Positions 23,114 to 37,207 of a DNA stretch of 64,000 nt are shown here, one piece after another. A program made the position numbers and the translations under genes. Each line of letters starts with the position of its first letter. The stretch's first letter is position 1. Below the pieces are notes generated by a model. The model was not told the origin of the DNA. It saw nothing but the letters and a program-made list of their open reading frames with translations, and did not search any database. Origin of the DNA: Pyrenopolyporus hunteri (Eukaryota; Ascomycota; Sordariomycetes; Xylariales; Hypoxylaceae); assembly GCA_902806595.1 (NCBI GenBank), contig CADCXC010000011.1:1736001-1800000 (forward strand), given 5' to 3'.

Positions 23114-25458
23114 TCAGTCGCCCATTCCGGCCATTCCAGCCATAGGGGCAAACGTATCATAATCTTCGTCGCTACTATCGATTTGGCTCTCCGGGCTCTG
23201 AATGTTGCTGATCTCGGCGCCGGCCATGACGGTATACTGCTCTCCAGAACCGCCCATGCCCATGGAAAGGATACTCTGCCGCCGGCCAGCTTCGAATTCG
23301 ACGGCGCTCCCACTACGGCTCAGTTCCGGTTTCTCAGGAAGTTTTTTCAGCAGCCCGGTCGAGATATCCAGCATTCCCATCGCAAACTCCGTGAGGCCCT
23401 TGAATTCACCAGGCTTACTGCTGACGCTTAACGTCCAGCGGTACTCCCCAAGTCTGCGTCGATACCAGTCGGCCTCTTCGCGACCGGGGGAAGTAGCCCA
23501 CAAAAGTGACCCGAAAGTGCCGATTAAAGCAAAGTTGGTCTTCGAAGCAAAGTACCAGAAGGATCGGAGATGCTGAGGCGTCAGGCGGTTAACGAAGTCC
23601 ATAGCGGAGATCAGACGGGCTTTCGCAGCACTACGGCAAATGTGTTGCACATAGGGATCGACGGCCTGCGCGTCTGTCTCTAGGGAACGGATAATTCGAC
23701 GATGGAGGGTGATCTCCGTGGCGAAGTAAGCCAGGTGCAGATATCCGATGCTCGACAAGCGGGTGGACACGACGCTGCCGGACTGGAAGGACGAATCCAT
23801 GCGGATCGCGGTTGGAAGGGCGGCGTACCACTCTTTCAACTTAAGTTGGATAGGTTTCGCCATACCCAGGACAAGGTGGGTGCCTTGCGGTCCAGCGTCG
23901 CTAACTTTCTGCATAGCCTCAAGCGTGTAGAAAGTCTCGAGGATCTCGGCTAGCACTTGGGTAAGATAAACCATTTGAACAAATAACGTCCGGCCTTTTT
24001 CGATATCCATCTTCCCTTCCGGATCCTGATCGTCTAATTCGGCCTCCGGAAAGTCGTTTGGCGCTAGGGGCTGCACTACCCAGTTGGAGCTGAAGATGTG
24101 TGATGGCCGCCCGTGAACGAGTGCTCCCCATTTATCCTGCATGTACAAAGCCCAAGCAAGCCTTTTCCTCAAGCCCTTCTCCCAAGGTGGAATTTTCCAA
24201 TGCGTGCAGTCGAGGTGAAGGCCGAGTTCTTGAGCAACCGCTACGAGCTGGGCGGTCGGGGCCCACTGATCCCCCTCGGGTCGTTGGGAGAGCAAGAGTC
24301 CGGCTTGTACGGTAGAGAGTTTCGGGCGCCACATAGCATCAGCCAGAGAAGATCGTACTATTCTCTCAAGTTCGCGCACGTTTGGACGCTGGGACTTGGA
24401 GAGTTCCTCCGAATAGTCCCACCAATTAATGGCGAGGATGTAAACGGCGGCTAGTAAAGGCGGCGAAAATTCCCGATAGTTTCGATCGTATTTCTCGTAG
24501 AAGACATTCTTCTGGAGGATAGGGAAGGCGGGATGTACAACTTCGAAATAGAGATCAATCAGCTTGCGACCGTAGGGGGCCACAAGCCGTTCGATCTCAT
24601 CGGCATCTTCGTATTGACGCTCGTGGCCGGGGGTCGAGCTGTCAGGCAACATCAAAAAAGTGTCGTTATCGCTGACCTTCCTAAGGGTGCCTCGGGCGAG
24701 TAGGCTCTCATCTTGCGGGTCGAACGGGGAGAGATTAATCAAGGACGGCTCAAAGTCAGTCGTAGGGCCTATGTACTGGCTAAACCGGTCTTCTTGAAGG
24801 CCGAGAGTGCGTTTGAGTAAAGTTGGGCCGCCAAAGTTAGCCATCTCCTCGATTAAAGAAGTGCTAGCAGTTGTACTAGACAAGCTGGCCTGGCGTTGTC
24901 GCCTCCTCCTGTTATCAGACCTGCCAGGCGACCTATATTGGCCAATAGCGTGTCAGCGATCTTTCTCACTCCTTTGCTTCGGTTGACCATGCTGCAAGGT
25001 GATAACGTAAGGATGGGGGTTCGACGAATGAAAGTATCGGTGAGCACTCACCCTCTCTTCCTGTTGCTCTCCTCGGTAGAGTCACGCGCTAACTTTCTTT
25101 TACGAGGCTGAGGGCTCTGATTTAAAGAACATGGGAGCCCCTGGACATGACAAGATATGCAGCTATCCTCGTCGTCTCCAACGATGCACTTCAGTCGCCT
25201 TCTCATACAAGATTCACACGGCGTTCCACCACCGCTCACAGCTGAATCCGAATCTGTCGAATCATTGCTATTCATACTATTCAAGGACGTGTCGTTGCTA
25301 TAGTGGCGACTAGAAAACAGGTGAGAGGGTTTAGGAGCAATGGCGATAGGAGCCGTCCTAGGAACAAGGCCAACGTTGGACATGACTGAAAATATTGGGC
25401 GGGTTGCACACAACGCCTCTATCTGCTTCCTCACTGAGGTGGGCTTTTGCCGTACCAC
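23114..25458 (-). CDS. Zn2Cys6 transcription factor, TamA/Dal81-like
   Basis: Nuclear regulator; TamA (Aspergillus) and Dal81/Uga35 (yeast) act as co-activators of nitrogen-catabolic genes together with pathway-specific factors. Two exons (25458-25052, 24920-23114) with a 131-nt phase-2 intron; 737 aa. The zinc cluster is Cys81, 84, 91, 100, 103 and 110 (CESCMRRRLKC...CISCHVQGLPC), followed by a basic stretch PRKRKLARD. The splice yields KRG/SDNRRRRQRQASL and then the diagnostic segments EEMANFGGPTLLKRTLGLQ and DRFSQYIGPTTDFEPSLINL. A fungal-specific transcription-factor middle homology region spans roughly residues 230-480 (LIDLYFEVVHPAFPILQKN; KRLAWALYMQDKWGALVHGR). The tail is acidic (SSDEDYDTF). 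An internal Met26 is an alternative start. I recall the TamA zinc cluster being reported dispensable for function. The TamA assignment rests on remembered motifs. Confidence 0.85.
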
Positions 25459-26220
25459 TATCGGGGGCCCGCCTGGGCGCCCAATGACGGTTAGATGGGG
25501 GGGTAAGCTAGGGTATCCGGGCAGGAGAGATGTCTTGAAATGGTTTTCCGAAGGGGCAGGGTCCGCGCTGCCACAGTACGACCTGGAATCGTAACAAGGA
25601 ACGCTGATCTATGCAGACACTCTCCACTGGTTCGAAGGACTTGTCTTAACGGGTGCGTGATAAGGAGGGTTGGGAAGATAAGGCTGTTGTTAGTGGCACG
25701 GGAGGCGTCGAGGCGAACGCAGGTCAACCCACGCGAGTGCCCGCGTGCTTTAGCAAACCGGACTGGTGGGATCGGTTTTATCGAAATGAAAGCCGGGGAA
25801 ATCAGAGATACCTTAACGCTGGGACCTATCGGTTTCTGGTAAATAACCGTGAGATACAGGCCACATGCAGACCCAAATGGCGCATGCGCTCGTGATTCTA
25901 CCGGTTGACAGACGGGGGAAGGGGGGGTGGCCTAGAATCGCAGGGCTGCCGCGCGATAGGCCAGGTCAATGACAACGTCGATATAATTGCTCCGGATGCC
26001 GACGCTGCGTGGTACTAGGTAATAATGGACGCGAGTATCAAATAAGCTTGGCTTATCTTCGTCATTGAAGAGCCAGTTAAGGGAAGGGAGGGAGAAGTTG
26101 ATAGTTTGTAGAAGAAGGCTAGTTATCTACGAGATGGATCGATGTGAAGTAATAGAGACCATGTATAAGGGACCAGGTTAGATGCATGAGAGGTTCCAAT
26201 CCGACTGGGTTAGGAAGTAT

Positions 26221-26306
26221 AGACGTATGTAGGCGTGTAAGTAGGGTATGTATGAGGTAGGTATGTACGTATGTACGTAGGTAGATAGATAGATAGGTTA
26301 GGTAGG
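26221..26306. repeat. imperfect TAGG/TATG/GATA simple repeat
   Basis: The stretch is made of four-base steps: AGGTAGGTATGTACGTATGT, then GTAGGTAGATAGATAGATAG and GTTAGGTAGGTGAG. It is a compound tetranucleotide microsatellite in the leader or promoter side of the transcription-factor gene. Confidence 0.75.
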
Positions 26307-28893
26307 TGAGTGAAGGGCGTCGATGATAAGCTGGGCAAGGCGGGTCAGACAGCCGTTAGTTGAAAGAAAGATGGGCTTTTGCAACCGAACCGAACCGAAC
26401 CAGCCCTCGCTATCGATTGAGCTTTGCTATGACTGTTTTCCTGCTTCTGGTTGTCATTCCAGGGTATTTCCTCTTCTTCCCGTTTGTTGTTATTTTTGCT
26501 TCTATGGGGCTTGGAACAGGCCGATCGAGTCGAGTCGCGTGCCCCCTTCGAGGTTCTTCACCAACCAAAATTCGGTACGCCAATTGAAGTTGTACAGAAT
26601 TACCCGCAGTGATGCTGCTGTTGTTCATTCGGATCCGTGGTTGAGGAAAGGCAACCTTGAAATGACTTGTCATTAGGCTTGGGAAACGAAAACAAACGGG
26701 CGAATTATAGCGTCGCAATTGATAACCAAGAGATAATCTTATCTTTGATCGAATGACAGAAAATAAATTGTAATAATGAGAGTTTCGGGAATCGCTTCTA
26801 CGAAGTTAGATCAGACCTTCATGCACCCTACCCGTATTAGCTTGGGCCGGGTAGAGGGTACGCGCGAGGGACTTGGATCGCCAGAAGACAGCCTCAACTG
26901 AGATGAGGCGGTGGCTAATGATGTTAGCGGACAGCACGGAATATTACAGGGGACTACCGAGTATCGCTGTGTCCCGGGCGTAGGGTGCTGCATGACAAAG
27001 CGTACAGGGGATCGGTGCCCTACGTACCGCGCCCGTATCGGGTACTTATGCACTCTGATCTAATCCATGGACCCTTGGGTTGGAAAAGGAACCAAAGAGA
27101 GGAAGAGACCAAAAAAGATACGTAGGAAAAACATAAATTAGGAGGTTCAGGGACAAGGCCCCAAGCCTGTTCGAATCTTCCATCATTACCAAATAGAAAA
27201 GATGCCTATGGTGGAATATGGCTAGCAGCCCGAATATATTTAACGTAATCGTTCGACTATCCCGAACCATACAGGGTTGCTTGGGCGAGAAGGACGACTT
27301 AGAAAGTGGGACGGGATGGGACAAGATGGAAATCGGGATACGGTCAAAAAAAAAAAAAGTCTTGTCAGTTTCGGGTATAACGAGGAGCTCCATATTGGCA
27401 CGACAGCTCAACAACAGCTCCCGTCCGGATCGGAGTTCTGAGCCCGTATTTTTATCTTCCATTACAAATCACAGCCTTCCGGTGCCGTCGACTTGTACTG
27501 TATTGTACGTTGTAAAACGCGCCACTTTATCTGTTGCCTGCCTACAGGACTCGGATTACATATAAGAGGAGGCCGGATAATAGTGTGATAAGAACTTCTC
27601 GTTACCACGAGTTATCATCAGTCAACGTTGGTCATCGTCGGTGATCGTTAACGAAAGCCAATGATAATCTGCCTATACAATTTTTATAAGTTGAAGGTCA
27701 AGCCTTGTCAGGAAGAAACAGGGGTTACATGGTAATAGGAAAAAAAAAATATTGTACTCGCATGTACCCAAGAACCATATACGCCTTGCTGCATCTACTC
27801 TCTCTCTTTTTTCTTCTTTTCCCACGCATCACGAGCTTCCATCGGCTGCAAGTCAGCAAGCATTCACTTCCGGAGGATTCGGCTGCATTATCGGAACAGC
27901 CAATGAACCTAATGCTAGCGTCTTACAGGCGGCATGAATTATGTCACCGTCTCGGGCCTAATAGGGCATGGCGTTTTCTTGGGACGTCACCGCATCGTCG
28001 GTAAAAGAGGAAAAAAAATGAAAAAAGAATGAAACGCGACACGCCCAGAAAGGCGGTCCCTATCACCGATCTACCTCGCAGCCCTGGACCTATCCCCCAC
28101 GATCCACTATCAGCCACCAATTTATCTCGAGCCTATGATGTCTCTCCCCCGCCTATCGACCCAAGTCCAACCCGGTTTGAACCAGCATGCGATCCCGCTG
28201 TGGCTTGTAAAAAAAAGAAAGTCTCGGTGTTGAGTTGCTTTTAACCTATCCCCTGCCGCGGGGCTTATATGTAAGGTAGGTAGAATACTATATAACAAGA
28301 CAGGGTTGTTCAAAAACTTGACATATACGACGTTGATGCCCGAAAGAGCCTTCTACCCCGTCCGCGTTGCGTCGTCGTCGTAAGCGCTGAGCAGCGCTGC
28401 GCCGTCTCGTGATGCGCCGTTACTACTATATACAGATGCACATACATGTATGTGCGTACGACTCGCGCAGTCGAACATGTAAAAAGACTTTATCCTCGAC
28501 CCATGCCCGCAGAGCCTCTTGGCACTCAGGTACTGGCAGCGTGGAGAAAGTGGAAAAGCCCTAAGGCCTGACCATTACATGCAGGTTATGTCGGATTAAT
28601 AAAGAGGCTCACATGTGCGACAGTGTCGCAACCACAGGTCGAGAAGTTAGTGCGAGATGGGATAAGTTCTAATAACAGCAGCCTATGGGGATGCCCACCG
28701 GTCCGTGATTCCCGCATTGGCAAACGGCAACCTTCTACATTGGTAGGGCCCTTATAATGATTGATCATCTTTTTGCGAGTGCGTCCACCATCGAACCATG
28801 ATTAAAGTCTGATGGGATTGTTCGTGGGGTACATATTCACGTTGGTTGAGGCCGGCCTATAAGGTTCCAACGAAGCTCCGTCTCCAAATCATC

Positions 28894-28925
28894 AGACACA
28901 CAACCAGACACAATCAGACACAGTC
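28894..28925 (+). repeat. short CAGACACA tandem cluster after a TATA-like box
   Basis: Three copies of CAGACACA occur about every 12 bases (CAGACACACAAC, CAGACACAAT, CAGACACAGT), about 35 bp downstream of CCTATAAGG. The arrangement looks like a promoter with a C/A-rich leader, but no adequate gene follows within 1.4 kb; only a 37-codon frame starting at 29035 is present. Confidence 0.4.
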
Positions 28926-30365
28926 AGTCTACGACGCGAGTCTCTCCATTAGCGCGACCGTTGCCGGCGTTGACACAGAGGCGGCTCGGCCATCTCTTGG
29001 GTTTCTTGGCTTCCCTCGGCAATAAGGTGTCGAGATGAAGAAGCCAACTCCTAGGCCCACGCACACTTCCCAACGCCAAGAGAAAACGAGCCACAATAAA
29101 GCATATTTCTCTAGCCGATTATACCAGCAAGAAATTTTCGGGTGGTGAGGGAATGGCCCTAACTCTCTAGTGATGGCACATAAGATTCTGCGCCAACTAG
29201 GGTTGACTCGACAACCCTGACATTAAGACTGGCTATTAAAAAGGGGAGGCTAGAAAGATTAATGAAAAGAGATGGGGGACGTAGATTCCGATTCGTGCTA
29301 ACCGCAGAGCAAAATATCGATTCGCGCTATCTCCACGCGCTACACGTCATCAGTCAGGTACCCTTTATTTTAGCTAATTACTAATGATATGGGCATGTCT
29401 AGACTATATAGAAGGGGCATGTGAAGTGGAATCCTGATAGCAGGGCCGATAGAATACGACTAGAGTAAAATCATGGGGAAATATGTTTCTCGATATTTCG
29501 ACCCTCGCCCCAGCATAGGTAATATATATTCACCATGATAGCAGTTTATATATAAATTATTACCAATATCTTAACTCCTAGCTACCATCCTTAGCAGGCC
29601 TTCTACAACACCTAAGGGATTTAAGTAACCAATATTCATTCGTCCAAGGTTAGATGATCTCTACCAGTGGTCATACATTAGACCGTCCCATGTTCTCAGC
29701 GACGGCTACCTACATAATAGGGCGGCTCACCTTCCTTCCATTCCCGGGGCTAACACGTTTTCTTTCGTAGTCGACGAAGAAAACAAGATGTGTTGACGTA
29801 GTCTTTCCATATTTTCCAAGGCCCTCAGATGGAGGAGTCCAGACCCAATCCGTCACAGTGGCCTTGTGAAACAGTTGTATACCGACACCTCGCCCTAACG
29901 ACAGCCATCAAAGCTACAGTATCGTATCCGATAATGCCATAACCGTCTTTCCCTAACCCGCCCCTAGCATGCGTTCCTATAGTAGGAAGGTAATAGAAGG
30001 AATTACGATAATCAAACGATAATAAAAAGCTAAACTACTCTCTGACAATCCCTAAAGCGTACCACGTTACTTTCGAACCATGAGCAATTATTCCCTTTAT
30101 ATTTTCTAGAATCGGTTACCTAATAATTTCACCCATAAGAACACTTATTAAGCTTCTAAACTAGGAGGTCCCACAATCTGGAAATCTCACCCGCTACGTC
30201 TCTGTACGTGCCCGGGTATGCTGAGCTATTACATTTAACTTCAATATCCGCGCCTTGCCTTGAATGAACTACCGTAGACCTTCGACAAGCCGCGGTAAGT
30301 TCCGAGAAGCTATTACCATTCGTTGCCGAAAACAGGCGCCTAGTGCCGCCTAGTGCCAACTTAGG

Positions 30366-30370
30366 AACGT
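30366..30370. repeat. left 5-bp target-site duplication AACGT
   Basis: AACGT directly precedes the 5' LTR and is repeated exactly at 37351-37355 directly after the 3' LTR. This is the 5-bp duplication made by an LTR-retrotransposon integrase. Confidence 0.9.
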
Positions 30371-30513
30371 TGTTGGGCAGAGCATCCTTTGTTGGTCATG
30401 TATGTTGTTGTATTGTGTAAGTATGTACATACATGATCTATGGTTAGGGTATTTATATCTGTGGGGTGTCGGCTTATCGATATGGGGGGTGTCCTTATTT
30501 ATGTCCTCCGACA
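30371..30513. repeat. 5' (left) LTR, 143 bp, nearly unmutated
   Basis: Begins TGTTGGGCAG and ends CCTCCGACA. Aligned by hand without gaps to the right LTR it differs at 27 positions, all transitions. At 24 of these the left copy keeps G or C and the right copy has A or T, so the left copy is close to the ancestral sequence. Confidence 0.93.
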
Positions 30514-33500
30514 CTGCCCGCCTTTAAAATTACAATGTCCTTATTGTTAAATAATGTTTTCATTTCTCCGTAAAATATCTTTTAACATTTTTCTTCCTTT
30601 ATTATAATATTTAATTTAAGTAAATATTTTTTAAAAACATTTAACGAAAAAGTTAATTCGAAATAATTTATTAATACGATATTATAAATACGTTATTTTT
30701 TCGAAAATTTTAATTTATAAATTAATTTATCGATTTTTTTTATTATTTTAAAAAGCTCGGCGAATTATTATCTTAATTTTAAACCGAGTTTTATTATTTT
30801 TAAAATATTATATTTTTTATATAATTTAAATAATATTTTATCGTTTTTTTTAAAATATATAAATTAATATTTTAAATTATAATATTTTTTCGATAATATA
30901 ATCGATATTATAATTACGTCGTATATTTTAATTCGAAATTTCGATAAAAGTTTTATTTTCGTATTAATATATTATATAATAATATTTAATATAAATTCGT
31001 ATATAATTTTTATTAACGTTATTTTCGTTATAAAAAACTTTATTAAATTTATTTTAAATTATAATCGAAGTAAATATCGACGTTATTAAATTTTATTTTT
31101 AAATAAATATATAAAATATTTTAAAATTAATTTAATAAATAAAATATATTTTTTTAATTATTTATTAATTTAAAAATAATATATCGTAAAATATAAAAAA
31201 TTAATTTCGTATTTTATTTATATGTATTTTTAAAATTCGAATAAAAATTTAAAATTTTAATTATTAATTATAACTTTAAATATTTTTTAATTAAAAAATA
31301 AAAATCGATTATAATATACGACGGTTTATTATTTCGTAAATTAATTTATTATTTCGAAAATAATTTATATTATTTTATTAAATTTATCGATAATAACTTT
31401 AAATATATTAAATTTTTTATTTTATAAAAAATTTATTATAATATTTAAAATTATAATATAAAAAAAATATAATAAATTCGTAATCGATTATATATTTTCG
31501 TAAAGTTTATGCGTTTTTTTTTTTATAATTACGCATTTCGAATAATTTTTTAAATATTTTATAAACTTTTTATAATTAATTATAAATAACATTAATTATA
31601 TTTACATTTTTTTAAATTTTATATAATTTTTACCGTAAATTATTTAAAATATCGTCGAATAATAATTTTTTAAAACGTATAATTTATTTTAAATATTCGA
31701 TTTTTTTTATAAAAAATTATTATATAAATAATATTATAAATTTATTATATTATATACGTTAAATTTTATATTTATTTAAATTATATTTAAAATTATTTTT
31801 TATTTTAAATTTTTTATATATTTTTATTTTATTTTTTATAATAATGTCGAATTAATTTATATAAAAATTACATTTTTTAATAATAAATAAATTATATTTA
31901 TATAATTTGTATTTAAAGTTATTAATCGTAAAATTAAAAGTATTTTTTTAAATAATATTTATATATAATTTTTTAATTATAATTATTATTTTTTTTTTTA
32001 TTTAAAAATTTATTTAATTTGTCGAAAATATTTATTTTTTTTATATTTATATTTATAAGTAATTTAAATAATATATTTAATATTATATAATTTTTTTTTA
32101 ATTTATATATTATAATAATATCGAATTTAGTAATATATTTTAATATTTAAATAAAACGTAAATTTTTATTATTAAACGTTATTAAATTAATTAAATTTTT
32201 ATATTTATTTAAATTAAAGATAATTTTATAATTTGTAAATATATAAATTTTTTATTAAATTATTATTATGAAATATTACGTTTTTTATAATGTTTAAATT
32301 AAATCGAATATTTTTATTTTCGTTAATTAATAATTTTTTTTTACGTTATTTAATATACGCGATAAAAATATAATTAAATTTATAATAATTTTCGATGAAA
32401 ATGTCGTAAATTTTTTATTTTTAATTAAATTATTTAACTTTTTTTTTTATATAATATATATAAATATTAATGTTATTTTTTAATATATCGAAATCGATAT
32501 ATAAAATTCGAATAAAGTTAAAAAAAATATAAAACATTATATTATATTAACGCATTTTTTATCGTTTCGAATATTAATCGTTTTTTTTTTATAAACGTAT
32601 TTATTAAAATATTTTTTGTTTATTTTTTACGATTATTTTTTTTTTTTATCTTTTTATTTCGTCGTAAAAAATTCGTTTTTTTTTTAATAATTTTATAAAT
32701 TAAATATATTTAAATACATTAATTTATATATAACTTATAAAATTAATAAAAATTTTTAAATTTTTTAATATAATTAAAAATATAAATTTCGAAATAACCG
32801 TTAATTTTTTTTTTATCGTAAATAATTTAAATAAATTTATTAATTATTCGAATATTATTACGTTTAAAAATTTAATAAACGATTTTAATAAATTAATAAA
32901 TATATTTTTTATTTTTAACGTTATAAAAATTTATAATAAATTTTATATATGTTTTTTAATTATTAATAATAATATATATATATTATTATAATAATATTTT
33001 ATTATTAAAATAAATTTTAATATAATGTTTATTTATTTTTATATATAAATATTATTATTTTTATATTTTATTATTAAATAATTAAATATATATTATTTTT
33101 TAATAATTATAATTATAAACGTTTATTTTATAAACGAATATATTTGCTATTAATAATAAAATATTATTATATTTAAAATAATAATATATGATTTTTTTTA
33201 AATAATAATAAATATTATTTTTTATAATTTTATAAAATAAGTGTTATTTAACGTTATATTATTTAATATTTATATATTTACCATTATATAATTTTTTTTT
33301 TTCGTTACGTTTATATAATTCGATATTTTTTTATATATAACGAATATAAGTATCGAAAATAAAATCGATTTTCGATTTTTAAATATTTTTTTTTACTTTA
33401 TTAATTTATTAATCGTCGTATTGATAATTTTTTAATTTTTTTTATTAATAATATACGATTAATATTTTTTAAAAATGTAATATTTTTTAAAAATGTAATA

Positions 33501-36500
33501 TTTTTAAATTAATTTAAAATTAAATTTAAATAACTTTTTATACGAAACATTTATATATTTTTTATTTTAAAAAATATCTTCGAAATTTAATATAATATTT
33601 GTTAATTTTTAAAAAATGTCGGAGAACATTAAATTTTTATAAATTATTATATTTGTTAGATATTTTTTCGAATTTTTTATATAAATTAATACGAATTTCG
33701 TCGATATTTTTAAAATATATATAAATTTAAAATTTATAAAAAATTTTCAAATAATTAATTTAATTATTTAATTATTAATAATTTAATATCTTTGTAATTT
33801 TTATTTTATTAATATAAAATATTTTATTAATATATTTTTAAATAATTTTATATTTCGATTCGTATTATTTTATATAATAATTTCGTTTATAATATTTATT
33901 ATTAATAATATAAAATATAAAATTTAATTATTTTTCGATTTAAATATTAAATTTTAATCGAAGTATATAACGTAATTAACTTTTATGTATTAATATATTT
34001 ATAATAAAATAATATTTTTTTTTATAATTATAATTCGAAATTTAATATATTATTTATTATTTAAAATTATTAATATTAATATAACGATGCGATAATTTTA
34101 TATAATAATTATTTTTTTTAATATAATAATATTTATTTATTTAACGTTTAATATATTTATATTTATTAATATATACGTTTATAAATTTTATATTAATGTA
34201 ATTTCGCGTATAAATATTACGATTATAAACCGGTTATTTTATACGTTTTTAAAGTAAAATTAAATAATCGTATATTTAAATATTAAATATTATTCGATTA
34301 TTATATTACGTATAATTATAAGTGTCGTTCGTTTTTTAATTTTTATTTTAAAATAATATTTTTATATTTATATATAATCGATTAATATTTTTGTATATTT
34401 AATATTAATATATATATTTTTTTAATATTTATGTTTTAATAATAATATAATAAAAAATTTTAAATATATCTTCGATTTATATATAAAGTTTATATTAATA
34501 TTTATCGTTAAATTTATTTTTAATTATATAATATTAATATTAAATTTAATTTTTAATAAAAGTAAAAATAAATTAAAGTTTTGTTATAATAGGTCGATTA
34601 TTTTTATTTTTTTATCGTTTAATATTATAAAAATCGTTATTTTTTTATTTATATAATAAAATTTTATAAAAATTATATTATAATTAATTATAATGTTAAT
34701 TTAATCGTTAATATTTTATATTTTTTTATAAAAATTAAAAGTTTTTTTTAATTTATTTTAACTTCGTATAATTTTTTTTATATGGAAATTTCGAATATAT
34801 CGAAATAAATTATTACGGTTTTTAATATTTTAATAATATATTTTATAAATAAAAAATTAAAGTATTAAAATTATTATATCGAAATTTATTATATTATTTA
34901 TATTGTTATTTATTATCGAAAATTCGAAATTTTTTAAAATTTTGTCGTATAATATAATTTAATTTTTATATTTATTATTTAAATATTTTTTTATATAAAA
35001 TTTTTATTAATTTTTATTATTACGTTAATTTTTATAATAATATTTTTTAAATATATTATTTTTTTTATATTAATTATAATAAAATTAAATATAATTTTAA
35101 TTAATTATATATATTTAAATTTAATATAATAAACGACGATTTTATTAAAATTATTACGCGTTTTATTTTTATTATATATTTTAATATTTTTAAAAGTTTT
35201 ATTTATATATTTATAAACGTTTTTTATTTTAATTATATCTATTCGATTAATTACTTTAAAATATTTTACGATTTTATAAAAATAATTATTATTAATTACG
35301 ATTTTATTATTATTAATTATTTTATTATTAATTTTAATTATTATATTAAATTTATATTTAAAAATTCGATTAATGTTAATTTTATTATTAACTTTAATAT
35401 ATATTTTAATATAAAAATCGATTTTAAATTAAATTACGAAATTATAATCGAATTTAATTTTAATAATATTATAATTATTAATTAATTACACGATTTTATT
35501 AATTTTAATATTTAAAATTTAATAAAAATTATTATTTATTATCGAATTATTAATTATTTTATTAAGTTTTTTAAGTTTTTATATGTAAAATTTATTTACG
35601 ATCGTTAATTATATTAAAAAATTATTTAACATTTATATAATTATCGAATTTTTTTAATTACTTTTAAATGTAATAATCGAAAATTTTAAACGTTATTTTT
35701 AATTAATTTTTTATTAATTAATTGTAATTTTTTACATTTTTAATTATATTATTTATAAAAAAACGAATTTTTTTTTTTTTTAAATTTATTAACGAAAATA
35801 AACGACTTTATAAATTTTATATAATTAAATTTAATTATTTTTTAAAATAAATAATTAATTTATTACATATATAATCGATATTTTTTATAAATAAAACGTT
35901 TTTTTTTATTAAAATTAACTTTATTATTAATTAAATTTATATTATATTTTATAAATATAAAAATTATATTATTTTTATTTATTATTTATTTTTTATAATA
36001 ATTAATTTTTTTAAACGATTCGTAAATATATATATATTTATAAATATATATTATTTTTTAAAAAATATCATTTTAAAAAAATCGAAATCGAAATACTTCG
36101 AATTAAAAAATTTTATTTATTTTATTATTAATAAATTTATATTTAAAACGTAAATATTCGATATTTTTTTAACATTTTAATTATTTTATTATATTATTTA
36201 TTATAAAATTTAAACGATAATTTAAATTACGATTTTAATAATAAAATTATTATTAAAATTATATTATTTTTATATATTCGAAAAGTTAATTTAATCGATA
36301 AATTTTATATTAAATATAACGTAATTTTACGATTTCGTAATTATTTTAAAAATTTCGATTAAATTTTTATTTTTTAATATTTAAAACGATAATTAATATT
36401 TTAATCGTATTAATATATAAAATTATAATATAAAATCGATTTATAATTTATTAAATAATTTTTTTAATTCGAAATATTTTAAATTTAATATATTTATATT

Positions 36501-37207
36501 TCCTTCGAAATAAAAATTAAATACGAAATTTTATTTTATTAATATTTTTTTTATATTTAATATATTATTTTTCGAAAAAATTAAAAGTACTTTTAAAACT
36601 TAATAAATATAAAACGTTCGTAATTTATTATTAAATTTTCGATAATTTATAAAATATAATAATTCGAAACGTAATAATTTTAATAAAATAAATAATAATA
36701 ATTCGATTAATTTTATTATAATTATTAATGTTTTTTTTTTCGAAAAATTTTTACTTATTATAATAAAATTTTAAAAAAGGTAATTTTTTTTAAATTTATA
36801 ATTAATTATTTTTATAATTTAAAAAATTTTTTTCGTTAATTTTTAAAAAATAAACGAAAATTTATTTTTTTATTTATTTATTCGACGAAATAAATTAAAT
36901 TATTAAAACTCGGAATTTTTTAATTTATTAATAATAATATTATTCGAATAAAAATAAAATTTTATAATTTTATTAAATGTAATATTAAATATTTTATTTA
37001 TTCGAATTATAAAAATTATTTAACGTAAAAAATCGTTATTATTTTTTAATAAAAATAAAATAAAAATAAAAAAAAAAAATTAAAAGGTAATTAATCGATA
37101 TTTAAATTTTTCGTTTTAATAATAAAAAATAATATTCGTTTTTTTAATTTATTAATATTCAATTTTATATTAAAAATTTTAACCTTTTAATAAAAAAATG
37201 TTACCAT

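Larger units (their letters stand above)
25459..30365. other. long gene-free stretch left of the retrotransposon
   Basis: 4.9 kb without a supported gene. The first part is the transcription-factor promoter and leader. It contains a TAGG/TACG-type simple repeat (26221-26306), several A-runs, a CAGACACA repeat cluster (28894-28925) and, just after that, a 37-codon frame at 29035-29148. Open frames of 60-138 codons overlap at random on both strands. From about 29.3 kb the AT content rises toward the RIP-affected element. Confidence 0.55.

Noticed and set aside
27339..27358. A-runs near 27347 and 27741 as retroelement tails
   Set aside because: They are short (8-12 nt) and occur at expected frequency in this AT-biased stretch.
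5730..28523. Shared 16-mer CCGCAGAGCCTCTTGG at 5731 and near 28507
   Set aside because: One such match is about what chance predicts in 64 kb, and the flanks do not align.
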